64,000 bases of DNA from Mucilaginibacter xinganensis. GTDB lineage: Bacteria > Bacteroidota > Bacteroidia > Sphingobacteriales > Sphingobacteriaceae. Position 1 is the stretch's first letter; each line of letters opens with the position of its first letter. Both the position numbers and the translations under genes were made by a program. The stretch covers positions 1-64,000 of the forward strand of contig JAMFSA010000161.1 in the NCBI GenBank assembly GCA_026225055.1, given 5' to 3'. This document shows, piece by piece, positions 8,839 to 18,288 of this stretch. Below the pieces are notes generated by a model. The model was given only the letters and a program-made list of their open reading frames with translations. It was not told the origin of the DNA and did not search any database.

Positions 8839-10500
8839 ATGAAAAGAAGATCCGTAATAAAAACAGCCGTTTCCTTGTTGCCAGCTTTGGCATTATCAAG
8901 AACATTTGCGGCAGATAAAATACTAAGTGGTTTTGAATATGGGGAACAAGTAATGCCCGGGCCTTTTCAAGCCAACTGGAATTCATTGCAAAACTATAAA
9001 GTTCCGGATTGGTTTCGTGATGCTAAGTTTGGTATATGGGCGCATTGGGGCCCGCAATGCCAGCCTGAGCATGGAGATTGGTATGCCCATTCGATGTACA
9101 CTGAAGGTAGCGACGATTATAAATTTCATGTTGAAAAATACGGGCATCCATCGAAATTTGGTTTTAAGGATGTTATAAATCAATGGAAAGCCGAGAAATG
9201 GGATCCGGAACAACTGGTTAAATTATACAAGAACGCGGGAGCTAAGTATTTTTTTGCTATGGCAAACCATCATGATAATTTTGATAATTACGACAGCAAG
9301 TACCAATCCTGGAATGCTACTAAACTGGGGCCGAAAAAAGATATTATTGGCGGATGGGCAAAGGCGGCCCAAAACAACGGCCTGCGTTTTGGAGTGAGTG
9401 TACATGCTGCTCATGCGTGGTCGTTTTATGAGAAATCTCAAAAAGCAGATAAGGCGGGGCCATTGGCTGGAGTGCCATATGATGGAAACATTACAAAGCA
9501 AAGTGGAGAAAATACATGGTGGGATGGCTACGACCCGCAGGAACTTTACGCCCAAAGGCATGTACCCAGTTTAAACGGGGACGATCAGACAACGTTTTTT
9601 CAACAATGGGATTGGTCGCACGGTGCCAGTAAACCAGATAGAAAGTATTGCGAAAAGTTTTTCAACCGTACAATTGATTTAATTAATAAATACAATCCCG
9701 ACATCGTTTATTTTGACGATACCGTATTACCATTATATTCTGTCAGCGATACAGGATTACGTATAGCAGCACATTTATATAACAGTAATTTAAAAAGAAA
9801 AGGCGGTAAACTGGAAGCAGTACTTACCGGTAAAATACTGGATGAGCAACAACGTAAATGCATGGTTTGGGATATAGAACGCGGGCAAAGTAACGCCATT
9901 GAACCGTTGCCGTGGCAAACAGATACCTGCATTGGCGATTGGCACTATGACCGCCGGATATTTGAAAAAAAAGGATATAAGAGCGCCAAAACAGTTATTC
10001 ATACCCTGATTGATGTAGTCAGTAAAAATGGGAACCTATTATTGAACATTCCTGTAAGGGCCGATGGAACAATCGACAGCGAAGAACTGGCTGTAGTTGA
10101 AGGCATAACTGCCTGGATGACTTTGAACGGGGAATGTATTTTTGGTACAAGGCCCTGGAAAGTTTTTGGTGAAGGTCCAGCGAGTGAATCGGTTAACCCG
10201 CTAACGGCTCAAGGCTTTAACGAAGGTAAAGGCAAGCCATTTTCGGGCAATGATTACAGGTTCACTGCAAAAGGCAATATGTTATATGCAATTGCGCTGG
10301 GCTTACCGGCTGGCGGAAAAGCGGTAATTAAATCTCTGGGCTCAAACCTTAATTACTGCAACGGGAAAATTGAAAGCGTTCAATTAATTGGAATGGAACA
10401 AGCTTTATCATTTCAACATACATCCAATGCCCTGGTTATTTCGCTACCTGATAATTTACAAAGCCAGATAGCTTATAGCTTTAAAATATTTATAAGCTAA
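8839..10500 (+). CDS. GH29 alpha-L-fucosidase, exported
   Basis: A 553-residue exo-acting alpha-L-fucosidase. The N-terminus MKRRSVIKTAVSLLPALALS is a signal peptide with two arginines. The GH29 barrel is plain: DAKFGIWAHWGPQ near residue 62, YFFAMANHHDNFDNYDS near 137 (substrate-binding His pair), NPDIVYFDD ending near 294, with Asp293 the expected nucleophile, and the C-terminal domain beginning GNLLLNIPVRADGTI. The end has FGTRPWKVFGEGP and YRFTAKGNMLYAIALGLP, the motifs also found in the chimeric fragment at 1-280. GH29 enzymes release alpha-linked L-fucose by a retaining mechanism, for example from pectin or xyloglucan side chains. It lies 22 bases after the preceding gene and 51 bases before the LacI gene, so the four genes 3989-11562 are probably one unit. 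Confidence 0.93.
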   Translation: MKRRSVIKTAVSLLPALALSRTFAADKILSGFEYGEQVMPGPFQANWNSLQNYKVPDWFRDAKFGIWAHWGPQCQPEHGDWYAHSMYTEGSDDYKFHVEKYGHPSKFGFKDVINQWKAEKWDPEQLVKLYKNAGAKYFFAMANHHDNFDNYDSKYQSWNATKLGPKKDIIGGWAKAAQNNGLRFGVSVHAAHAWSFYEKSQKADKAGPLAGVPYDGNITKQSGENTWWDGYDPQELYAQRHVPSLNGDDQTTFFQQWDWSHGASKPDRKYCEKFFNRTIDLINKYNPDIVYFDDTVLPLYSVSDTGLRIAAHLYNSNLKRKGGKLEAVLTGKILDEQQRKCMVWDIERGQSNAIEPLPWQTDTCIGDWHYDRRIFEKKGYKSAKTVIHTLIDVVSKNGNLLLNIPVRADGTIDSEELAVVEGITAWMTLNGECIFGTRPWKVFGEGPASESVNPLTAQGFNEGKGKPFSGNDYRFTAKGNMLYAIALGLPAGGKAVIKSLGSNLNYCNGKIESVQLIGMEQALSFQHTSNALVISLPDNLQSQIAYSFKIFIS

Positions 10501-10551
10501 TGGAAAAGCTATAATAATGGGTAATAAAATTTTGATGCTAAATATAGGATT

Positions 10552-11562
10552 ATGACTAACCGTATAAGTTTAAAACAACTGGCTGATGAATTGAATTTAT
10601 CCCCAGCAAGTGTTTCCAGGGCATTGAACGATAGTTATGAAATTAGTACTGCCACAAAAGAAAGAGTTTTAGCATTAGCCAAAAGGATGAACTACGAGGT
10701 TAATCCTTTTGCCAGTAATTTGCGGTATGTAAAAAGCAAAACTATCGCTATTATCATACCCGAAATTGCCAATCAATTTTTTTCGCAAGCAATTAATGCT
10801 ATCGAAGAAGTTGCTCGCGAACATGGATTTCATGTGCTAATTTATCAAACACATGAAAAAAGTGAAATGGAATTGTCTTTTACCCAGCGTTTATTAAATG
10901 GAAGAATTGCGGGTGTACTTATATCTGTTTCAAGCGAATCAGACATAAGCGAACATTTTGGTGAGCTTTCTAAAAAAGTGCCAATGGTGTTTTTTGATAG
11001 GGTATATGATAATATCGAAACTTTTAAAGTTACAACAAATGACTATGAAAGCTCATATGCCGCTACACAACATCTAATTGATTGCGGCTGCCAAAAAATA
11101 TTGTATTGTGGAGGGCTGGCAGTACTGGCAATCGGAAAAAAAAGACTCGCTGGTTACATTGATGCTATAAACGCTAATGATCTGATTCTTAATAAAGAAA
11201 TGATTCTTACAATCGGCTATGATGGGTTTAAAAAGTCGGATGAAATAAAAAGCGCCGTAAGTGTATTAAGGCCTGACGGTATATTATCCTCAATAGAAGA
11301 ATTCTCTTTTCCCTGCTATAGTGTGTGCAATGAATTGGGACTACAAATCCCTGATGACATAAAAATTGTAAGCTTTTCAAATTCAGATAGTGCCGCGTTT
11401 TTAAACCCTCCGCTAACAACTGTTACGCAACCGGCATTCGAAATTGGTCAAAAGGCCGCTGTTATGTTATTCAAATTGCTTGGTAACAAGCGAAATATTG
11501 ATGTGGAATATAATTGCGAGCTAAAATCGTCCCTGATTAAACGCGCCTCAACCGGATATTGA
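10552..11562 (+). CDS. LacI-family transcriptional regulator
   Basis: A 336-residue repressor of the LacI/GalR family. Residues 5-24 form the helix-turn-helix (SLKQLADELNLSPASVSRAL), followed by the hinge helix (NPFASNLRYVKSKTIAIIIP) and a periplasmic-binding-protein-like sensor domain (FFSQAINAIEEVAREHGFHV, ILYCGGLAVLAIGKKRLAGY). It is encoded at the end of the GH106-GH29 run and 246 bases before the first susC gene, whose leader carries inverted repeats that could be its operators. LacI regulators in this position usually answer to a sugar or sugar phosphate released from the target polysaccharide. Galacturonate, rhamnose or fucose derivatives are all possible; the sequence does not decide. 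Confidence 0.92.
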   Translation: MTNRISLKQLADELNLSPASVSRALNDSYEISTATKERVLALAKRMNYEVNPFASNLRYVKSKTIAIIIPEIANQFFSQAINAIEEVAREHGFHVLIYQTHEKSEMELSFTQRLLNGRIAGVLISVSSESDISEHFGELSKKVPMVFFDRVYDNIETFKVTTNDYESSYAATQHLIDCGCQKILYCGGLAVLAIGKKRLAGYIDAINANDLILNKEMILTIGYDGFKKSDEIKSAVSVLRPDGILSSIEEFSFPCYSVCNELGLQIPDDIKIVSFSNSDSAAFLNPPLTTVTQPAFEIGQKAAVMLFKLLGNKRNIDVEYNCELKSSLIKRASTGY

Positions 11563-11670
11563 TTTTTCGACCTGTATTGGCATTCAAAGCTAATCTTTAT
11601 GAATCTAAGGTTGTGAAACTTGTATTAATGTTACGAAAACCTTTTCCTTTTGTTACGCAACGGGTTACGT

Positions 11671-11710
11671 AAATAAATGTGATAATTGTTAATATGACAC
11701 ACATTTATTT
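11671..11710 (+). promoter_or_regulatory. Perfect 11-bp inverted repeat upstream of susC
   Basis: The arms AAATAAATGTG (11671-11681) and CACATTTATTT (11700-11710) are exact reverse complements separated by 18 bases. Just upstream, GTTACG occurs twice (11652-11657 and 11664-11669) as a direct repeat. The site is 99 bases before the susC start and behind the LacI gene, so it is a candidate operator for that protein. The function is inferred. Confidence 0.5.
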
Positions 11711-11744
11711 TCTGCAATTTCGAAATATATAACCTAATGTATAT

Positions 11745-11777
11745 CCTGTAAGGAATTACAGGCTGACCAATTCAGCC
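11745..11777 (+). promoter_or_regulatory. Two overlapping leader hairpins before susC
   Basis: CCTGTAA (11745-11751) pairs with TTACAGG (11756-11762) across a GGAA loop, which is a GNRA-type tetraloop. GGCTGA (11761-11766) pairs with TCAGCC (11772-11777). The two stems share the GG at 11761-11762, so they compete for those bases if both form in the 5' leader of the susC mRNA. A regulatory role is a guess. Confidence 0.4.
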
Positions 11778-11808
11778 GATAAAGATTAAACCAATTAAAA
11801 CAAATAAT

Positions 11809-14800
11809 ATGAGTACACTTAAACTTGAAATTTTTAAGCGGAATAAACGCTGGGTGGTTTCGATACTGCTGCTTTTATTCGTCAACTACGCCATGGCACA
11901 GTCAGTGATTAAGGGTACAGTTACCGATAGCAAGGGCGGTACACTGCCAGGCGTAACGGTAAAGGTAAAGGATTCAAATACTGCTACCTCAACCGATGTT
12001 AACGGTAAATTTAGTATTGCAGCATCACCGGGTTCGCAATTAGAATTTAGTTTTGTCGGGTTTACGAGTAAAACAGTAAATATTGTAAATCAAACACCTA
12101 TAACAGTTGTTTTATCTGAGGGCGATAGGGCACTAAACGAAGTTGTAGTTATAGGCTACGGTACAAAAAAGAAAACAGATCTTACTGGTACGGTCAATTC
12201 GTTAGCCGGAAGTGATATTGAAGCTTCGAAAGCTTCAAACGCTCAGGAAGCCATGCAGGGAAGATTGCCCGGTGTTGATGTTGTACGTAATTCCAGCAAG
12301 CCAGGCAGTGATTTCTCTATACAGATCAGGGGGCAAAATTCTTTAAATGGCAGTACGCAGCCATTATATGTTATTGATGGTGTACCTGTTGGTAATATTA
12401 ATGGTGTTAACCCTATTAATGATATTAACCCTGCGGATATTGAAAGAATAGATGTTTTAAAGGATGCATCCTCAACAGCCATTTATGGTTCAAGGGGGGC
12501 AAACGGCGTAATTATTGTAACTACCAAACGCGGTAAAAAAGGAGCAACAAAAATCGATTATGATGCTTATGTAGGGATTGTTAATGCGTACAATTTACCA
12601 CCCATGATGAATGGCCCTGAATTTGTTAATTATGCGCGCGACTATTACAATGAACAGGCCCAGGCCTCGGCGTTGCTAAACAATCAACCGGCCCCAACCA
12701 CACCAATACCTGACAGCAAAATATTTTCTGCTACGGAGTTGTCGAACATTGCCAGCGGTGGTTATACTAACTGGGTAAATTTGATCAAAAGAAACGGGGT
12801 GCAAACCAATCATAACCTGAGTATTTCAGGCGGCGATGAAAAAACCGTTTATTTTGTTTCGGCAGGTTTTCAAGATTATCAAGGAACAACTAAAGGTGAA
12901 TTTACACAAAAATATACGTTAAAGGCAGGGCTTGATAAGACATTGAATAACACTTTTAAGTTCGGTGCATCCATTTACACCACTTACGCCAATATAGATC
13001 CAGGTAGCGGTGAAGCATTTCGTAGCGCATACAGGTTACGCCCTACCGGAAGCGCCTATAATGCCGATGGTTCGCCCAGATTTTTGACTTATGAGGGAGA
13101 GTCGCAGATCACTAATCCCTTATTTGATCTTATGAACGAAGTAAATTCCCAGCAATACATACGGGTATTCCCTAACTTGTATGCTGAAATTAATATCATA
13201 AAGGGCCTGTCTTTTAGAAGTTCCTTTACGCCTGATATCACCTTTCAGCGCACAGGCGTTTATGATGGTCAATATACAAAAACCAATGCAGGCACAAAAC
13301 CCGCAAGTGGGTCAAACGGGCATAATGACTTTTTTGATTACACTTTTGATAACGTATTAACGTATAATAATGAGATCGGTAAAAGTAAATTCGATATTAC
13401 TTTAGGTAGTTCTTCAGATTCTTATCAGCAGGATTTCAGCAGTATATCCGTTACCGGTTTACCGTATCAATCCCTGTGGTATAACGTCGGCAGTACAGTT
13501 CCGGTAACAATAAACGGAAATACCATACAGCCTACCACGTCTGTGAGCAGCGGATATACTAAACAAACCATACAGTCATACTTCGCCCGGGCTAATTATA
13601 CCTTTAACAACAGGTATTTATTTACCGGAACACTCAGGGCCGATGGTAACTCCATATTTGCGCCGGGGCATCAATGGGGTTATTTTCCATCAGGTGCTTT
13701 CGCCTGGAAAATCAGTGAAGAAGATTTTATGAAGGAGGTAACCTTTGTAAGCAATATGAAATTAAGGCTAAGTACGGGTAGGGTTGGTAATGCTGCATTA
13801 TCAAGCTATTTACAGCCTTATATAACCCAATCAAGTATTGGTGTAACACAATATAATTTTGGCGGCACAAATGCTAACGGTTTTTCCCCAAGTTTACTGG
13901 CTAATAAGGATTTGACGTGGGAGAAGACAACTGAGTACGATGCCGGATTAGACATGGATGTTTTAAAGGGCCGCATAAGCTTACAGCTTGATTACTATGA
14001 TAAAACCGCGCATGGTTTATTAGGTAATGAGCTTATACCACCCGAAAATGGCTTTGGTAGCGTTACAGCCAATTTAGGTGCCGTTAGAAACAGGGGTATT
14101 GAAATAGGGATAAACTCTACCAATATCAAAACGCAGGGTTTTACCTGGGCATCCAGTCTTAACTATTCCCATAATCATAACGAAATTCTTAACATATATG
14201 GTAGCGGAAATAATACCAATAATGTAGGTAATCAGCAATTTATCGGTTACCCTGTTAGTGTGGTTTATGCCTATAAAATAATTGGTGTGTGGCAACAAAG
14301 CCAGGCTGCCGAAGCTGCTAAATATGGCCAGATCCCGGGCCAATACCGGGTTCAGGATATTACAACCAGCGGCTTAAATACTGGTACTCCTACAGCTGCT
14401 AATCTCAATCCCGATGGGGCAATTAATTCAAATGACAGGCAGATATTAGGTTCCAGCATACCTAAATGGTTTGGTGGCATTACTAATAACTTTACCTATA
14501 AGAATTTTGATTTTAATATAGTGGTCTATACCAGGCAGGGAACATTCCAGCAAAGCACTTTCCTGGTTCAGTACCTGGACGGTGACCAGGGACGTGCCCG
14601 GTTTAATGCTTTTGAACGAAGTTACTGGACACCCAGCAACCCAAGTAATACCTGGGCAAATGAAGCGCGTGAAACTGACGGAAGCACCAGGGGGATTTCA
14701 GAATTCAGTAACTCTTCCTATACAAAAATTAGCAACATGACCTTAGGATATACACTACCAAAAGGTGCTGTTGAAAGTATAGGAATAAAAAGACTACGTG

Positions 14801-14937
14801 TGTATGTGGATGCCTTTAACCCTTTTGTATTTACCAAATTTGTTGGTTGGGATCCTGAAAATCCTTCCGGCAATTCTTTTGGTAACGCCGATTTCCGGAC
14901 CCGTACTTTTATGTTAGGGGTAAATGTTTCTTTGTAA
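11809..14937 (+). CDS. SusC/RagA-family TonB-dependent outer-membrane receptor
   Basis: A 1,042-residue outer-membrane importer. After the signal peptide (ends ...NYAMAQS near residue 31) comes a carboxypeptidase-regulatory-like domain (VIKGTVTDSKGGTLPGVTVK, ~32-110), a TonB-box/plug region (EVVVIGYGTKKKTDLTGTV, then QPLYVIDGVPVG and STAIYGSRGANGVIIVTTKR) and a large beta-barrel ending TFMLGVNVSL. It would import oligosaccharides with the SusD partner encoded 30 bases downstream, using the proton-motive force through TonB. There is no STN signalling domain, so control is likely through the LacI or AraC proteins and not an ECF sigma factor. The substrate is inferred from neighbouring GH39 and GH28 genes to be a pectin fragment. 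Confidence 0.95.
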   Translation: MSTLKLEIFKRNKRWVVSILLLLFVNYAMAQSVIKGTVTDSKGGTLPGVTVKVKDSNTATSTDVNGKFSIAASPGSQLEFSFVGFTSKTVNIVNQTPITVVLSEGDRALNEVVVIGYGTKKKTDLTGTVNSLAGSDIEASKASNAQEAMQGRLPGVDVVRNSSKPGSDFSIQIRGQNSLNGSTQPLYVIDGVPVGNINGVNPINDINPADIERIDVLKDASSTAIYGSRGANGVIIVTTKRGKKGATKIDYDAYVGIVNAYNLPPMMNGPEFVNYARDYYNEQAQASALLNNQPAPTTPIPDSKIFSATELSNIASGGYTNWVNLIKRNGVQTNHNLSISGGDEKTVYFVSAGFQDYQGTTKGEFTQKYTLKAGLDKTLNNTFKFGASIYTTYANIDPGSGEAFRSAYRLRPTGSAYNADGSPRFLTYEGESQITNPLFDLMNEVNSQQYIRVFPNLYAEINIIKGLSFRSSFTPDITFQRTGVYDGQYTKTNAGTKPASGSNGHNDFFDYTFDNVLTYNNEIGKSKFDITLGSSSDSYQQDFSSISVTGLPYQSLWYNVGSTVPVTINGNTIQPTTSVSSGYTKQTIQSYFARANYTFNNRYLFTGTLRADGNSIFAPGHQWGYFPSGAFAWKISEEDFMKEVTFVSNMKLRLSTGRVGNAALSSYLQPYITQSSIGVTQYNFGGTNANGFSPSLLANKDLTWEKTTEYDAGLDMDVLKGRISLQLDYYDKTAHGLLGNELIPPENGFGSVTANLGAVRNRGIEIGINSTNIKTQGFTWASSLNYSHNHNEILNIYGSGNNTNNVGNQQFIGYPVSVVYAYKIIGVWQQSQAAEAAKYGQIPGQYRVQDITTSGLNTGTPTAANLNPDGAINSNDRQILGSSIPKWFGGITNNFTYKNFDFNIVVYTRQGTFQQSTFLVQYLDGDQGRARFNAFERSYWTPSNPSNTWANEARETDGSTRGISEFSNSSYTKISNMTLGYTLPKGAVESIGIKRLRVYVDAFNPFVFTKFVGWDPENPSGNSFGNADFRTRTFMLGVNVSL

Positions 14938-14967
14938 TTATTAAAAATTATTCTTAATCAAACTATT

Positions 14968-16611
14968 ATGAAATATATTAATAAAATCAGCTTGTTTTTG
15001 ATAATGGCGATAGCCATCGGTATCACCGGCTGTAAAAAATATTTGAATGAATACAACCCGGCGGGGAGAACTGCTGAAACTTATTTTAATACTGCGCAGG
15101 GTTTTGAAGGTTTAGCTCAATCCAATTATCCAAATTTGCGGGCTATTGTAAACTACCAAAGCCTGTACTGGATCGGTACTGATATTTATAGTTCATACGG
15201 AATTAATGATATTAACTATTTAAATCAATATACTAAATCTTTTAATTCATCTGATGGAAATGTAAGTGGCTATTGGAACCAGTTATATTACGCTATTAAT
15301 ATAGCCAATACCACTTTATATTGGGCTACACAAGTTCAGGGCGAAAATCCAACCACGTTGAATTACAGGATTGGGGAGGCAAAAACATTAAGAGCCTATT
15401 ATTATTATCTGCTCGCAGAAACTTTTGGAGCGGTTCCGTTGGTGACTACGCGCACTACCGCCCCAACGTTAACTTATACGCGTACAGAAGAGAACTTGAT
15501 TTACAACCAGATTATACAAGACTTAACCGACGCCGTTGCCGTATTACCATCCACAACACCCGATTTAGGCAGGGTAACATTAGGCGTAGCACAACATTTA
15601 CTCGCAAAAGTTTATTTAACAAGGGGGTACAAAACTTATGGTGCCGGGAATACAGATTTTCAGAAAGCAGTTACACTAGCAGATGCGGTTATTGCCGGTC
15701 CGTATGCTTTGCAACCGGTTTATGCCAATATGTTCGATCCTACAATTGCAAACTTTCAGAATAATAAGGAAGTTATTTTTGCGGTGCAGTACAGTACTAA
15801 TCCCCTAACTAATGGTGCCGGTAACTCACTTAACCAGGCCCTTTTATGGGATACCCAAATAGTGCCCGAAATTGGCAGAAGCAGTTTGTATGGTAAGCCT
15901 AACTATGCCGCATCGCCAACTCCCTACTTATTTAGCTTGTATGATAAGGCTAAGGATAGCAGGTACTTAGCTACATTTTGGAATGTGTTATATGCACAGA
16001 GCGCTACAAATGGTTTTAGTGCAGGCGATACAGTGGTATATTATCCTGATACCATTCAATCTTCGGCACAAACAGGTTCAAAAAAATATTTTACTGTTAC
16101 TCCTGACCAGTACCGTACATCACCATTTTCAGGTTTAACACGGTGTTATCCGGAGCCGAAAAAGTTCAGAGAACTTAATATTCCCTACCAGGATAATGGT
16201 GGTTTCAGAAGTACCTATGTATTCCGCCTGGCCGAAACTTATTTAATAGATGCCGAAGCTAATTTACAATTAGGGAATACAGCCAAAGCTGTGCAACTGT
16301 ATAACCTGATCAGGGCGAGGGCCGCTAAACCAGGTAATGATCCCGCCACCGGCGTTTCCTATGCTACCGAGATGCAGGTATCAACAATAACACTCGATGA
16401 TATTTTAGATGAGCGAGCCCGTGAATTAGTAGGTGAGGAATTTAGATGGTTTGAGCTAAAGCGAACAGGTAAGCTGATCTCCAGAACGTTGCTGCATAAT
16501 GATGAGGCCAAGGCATCTAATACAATGGATGCACATTATTTGTTAAGGCCTATACCGCAGTCGGTAATTGATCTCAATCAAGGTCCTTTTCCGCAAAATC
16601 CTGGTTATTAA
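14968..16611 (+). CDS. SusD/RagB-family glycan-binding lipoprotein
   Basis: A 547-residue surface lipoprotein with lipobox ITGC near residue 22 after a short hydrophobic segment. The N-terminal helical half has the SusD pattern (GRTAETYFNTAQGFEGLAQS, then GEAKTLRAYYYYLLAETFGA) and the C-terminus carries ETYLIDAEANLQLGN, ILDERARELVGEEFRWFELK and the usual ending NPGY. SusD proteins form a lid over the SusC barrel and deliver glycan. The gene pairs with the SusC gene 30 bases upstream. A possible terminator follows at 16630, so the two uptake proteins may be made in larger amounts than the enzymes downstream. Confidence 0.95.
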   Translation: MKYINKISLFLIMAIAIGITGCKKYLNEYNPAGRTAETYFNTAQGFEGLAQSNYPNLRAIVNYQSLYWIGTDIYSSYGINDINYLNQYTKSFNSSDGNVSGYWNQLYYAINIANTTLYWATQVQGENPTTLNYRIGEAKTLRAYYYYLLAETFGAVPLVTTRTTAPTLTYTRTEENLIYNQIIQDLTDAVAVLPSTTPDLGRVTLGVAQHLLAKVYLTRGYKTYGAGNTDFQKAVTLADAVIAGPYALQPVYANMFDPTIANFQNNKEVIFAVQYSTNPLTNGAGNSLNQALLWDTQIVPEIGRSSLYGKPNYAASPTPYLFSLYDKAKDSRYLATFWNVLYAQSATNGFSAGDTVVYYPDTIQSSAQTGSKKYFTVTPDQYRTSPFSGLTRCYPEPKKFRELNIPYQDNGGFRSTYVFRLAETYLIDAEANLQLGNTAKAVQLYNLIRARAAKPGNDPATGVSYATEMQVSTITLDDILDERARELVGEEFRWFELKRTGKLISRTLLHNDEAKASNTMDAHYLLRPIPQSVIDLNQGPFPQNPGY

Positions 16612-16629
16612 ATACTATATGACTCTTAT

Positions 16630-16656
16630 CCCCCTGGGAATCGGGGAGATTTTTTT
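16630..16656 (+). terminator. Weak terminator/attenuator after susD
   Basis: CCCCC pairs with GGGG across about ten bases and is followed by a run of seven T. It sits between susD and the GH39 gene (66-base gap). A partly efficient terminator here would lower enzyme expression relative to SusCD. The stem is short, so confidence is modest. Confidence 0.45.
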
Positions 16657-16677
16657 AAAGTAAATGATATTATTACA

Positions 16678-18255
16678 ATGAATAATGTGTGCCGGTGCCT
16701 GGTAATTATTTTAGTTTTTGTTTTAAGCTGTAATGAAGCCTATGCATATCTTGTAAGTAAGGATAGCATACGAAATATCGATGCGGATGTTTGCAAGATA
16801 AAAGGCCGGCGAAGTATGGTTTACCAGGAATGTGTTGGTGCGGGCCGGGCCGCCGAAGGTTTACGTGCTGATTGGCAACAGCAGCTTGTGATGGTGAAAA
16901 AGGACATCGGATTTAAATACATCCGTTTTCATGGTTTGCTGAATGACGAAATGCATGCCTATACAGAAGACGATAAGGGCAACCCCGTTTATAATTGGCA
17001 ATACATTGATAAGCTCTATGATTTTTTACTAAGTATTAAGATAAGGCCTTTTGTTGAACTTGGTTTTATGCCGCCCGCCCTGGCTAGTGGCGACAAAACT
17101 GTTTTTTGGTGGAAAGGAAATATTACACCGCCTAAATCGTATGAAAAATGGTCGGCATTTATAACTGCGCTTACTAAGCATTTTGAGGAAAGATACGGCC
17201 GACATGAAGTGGAACAGTGGTACTTTGAAGTATGGAATGAACCAAATCTTAATGAATTTTTCACGGGCGATATTAATGAATACTTTAAGCTTTATCAGGT
17301 TACTGCAAAAGCTATAAAAAAAGTGTCACCGACGTATCGGGTCGGCGGGCCGGCTACTTCTGGCAGTACCTGGATCAAGGAAGCATTAATTGAATTCAAG
17401 CACTATCCGGAATTGGTTGATTTTATTTCAACTCATGCTTATGGCACCAAATCAGTATTTGATGAATATGGCCATAGGCGCACGCAAATGCGCGAGGCCG
17501 ATGGCATTGCAGTGCAGGTAAGTAAACTAAGGGAAAATGTAAATTCATCTTCCTTTAATAGAAAAGAAATACATGTAACCGAATGGAATTCATCTCCAAA
17601 CCCACGTGATCCGCTGCATGATACCTATCAAAATGCAGCTTATATTTTAAATGCGTTAAAAAAAACAGAAACGTTTGTTAATTCGATGTCTTATTGGACA
17701 TTTACTGACATATTTGAAGAGGCCGGACCGCCGCCCACGCCTTTTCACGGGGGTTTTGGTTTGCTTAATCTGCAGGCTATTAAAAAGCCATCGTATTTCG
17801 CTTATCAATTTGTTAACCAGCTTGGAGCAACAGAATTAATAAATAAAGATCAAAGTTCGTGGCTCACAACAGATAATGGAGACAATGTGCAGGCGCTGGT
17901 ATGGGACTATCATTTGATTTCTCCTGATAGCTCCTATAATCAGCAGTTTTATAGTCATGAAATCCCCCCAAAACCTGCAGGGCTAATTAATATAAATATC
18001 AGCCACCTAAAAAAGGGGAGATACGAACTGCAAATTTATCATATCGGCTATCAGCATAACGATCCATACACGGCTTATTTAAAAATGGGATCTCCCTCAA
18101 GTCTCAGTATTCCGCAGGTGCAGTCATTAAAGGCGCTTTCAACCGGAAGGGCTGACGAAGCAAAGGAGATTATGGTGAGAAATGGCAGTTGGAGCTCTCA
18201 TTTTTCTATTTCGCAAAATGAAGTAGTTTTAATAAAGCTGAATCGTATTAAATAA
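16678..18255 (+). CDS. GH39-family glycoside hydrolase, secreted
   Basis: A 525-residue protein with a signal peptide (VIILVFVLSCNEAYA). The barrel has the GH39 layout: KYIRFHGLLNDEM near residue 85, EVWNEPN at 184-190 with Glu188 the expected acid/base, and IHVTEWNSS at ~298-306 with Glu302 the expected nucleophile, then YWTFTDIFEEAG and FHGGFGLLNLQ. A small beta-sandwich closes the protein. GH39 contains beta-xylosidases, alpha-L-iduronidases and enzymes acting on arabinose-containing side chains. The precise activity cannot be read. The gene follows SusD by 66 bases and precedes the GH28 gene by 33, so it should act on the same pectin-like substrate, perhaps on a xylose- or arabinose-containing side chain. 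Confidence 0.88.
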   Translation: MNNVCRCLVIILVFVLSCNEAYAYLVSKDSIRNIDADVCKIKGRRSMVYQECVGAGRAAEGLRADWQQQLVMVKKDIGFKYIRFHGLLNDEMHAYTEDDKGNPVYNWQYIDKLYDFLLSIKIRPFVELGFMPPALASGDKTVFWWKGNITPPKSYEKWSAFITALTKHFEERYGRHEVEQWYFEVWNEPNLNEFFTGDINEYFKLYQVTAKAIKKVSPTYRVGGPATSGSTWIKEALIEFKHYPELVDFISTHAYGTKSVFDEYGHRRTQMREADGIAVQVSKLRENVNSSSFNRKEIHVTEWNSSPNPRDPLHDTYQNAAYILNALKKTETFVNSMSYWTFTDIFEEAGPPPTPFHGGFGLLNLQAIKKPSYFAYQFVNQLGATELINKDQSSWLTTDNGDNVQALVWDYHLISPDSSYNQQFYSHEIPPKPAGLININISHLKKGRYELQIYHIGYQHNDPYTAYLKMGSPSSLSIPQVQSLKALSTGRADEAKEIMVRNGSWSSHFSISQNEVVLIKLNRIK

Positions 18256-18288
18256 GATAAAAATAAAGGTTTGTTCAAAAACACTTAA

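Noticed and set aside
15321..15764. 147-codon plus-strand ORF inside the first susD gene
   Set aside because: It lies wholly within susD in another frame; the susD frame carries clear family motifs and this one resembles nothing.
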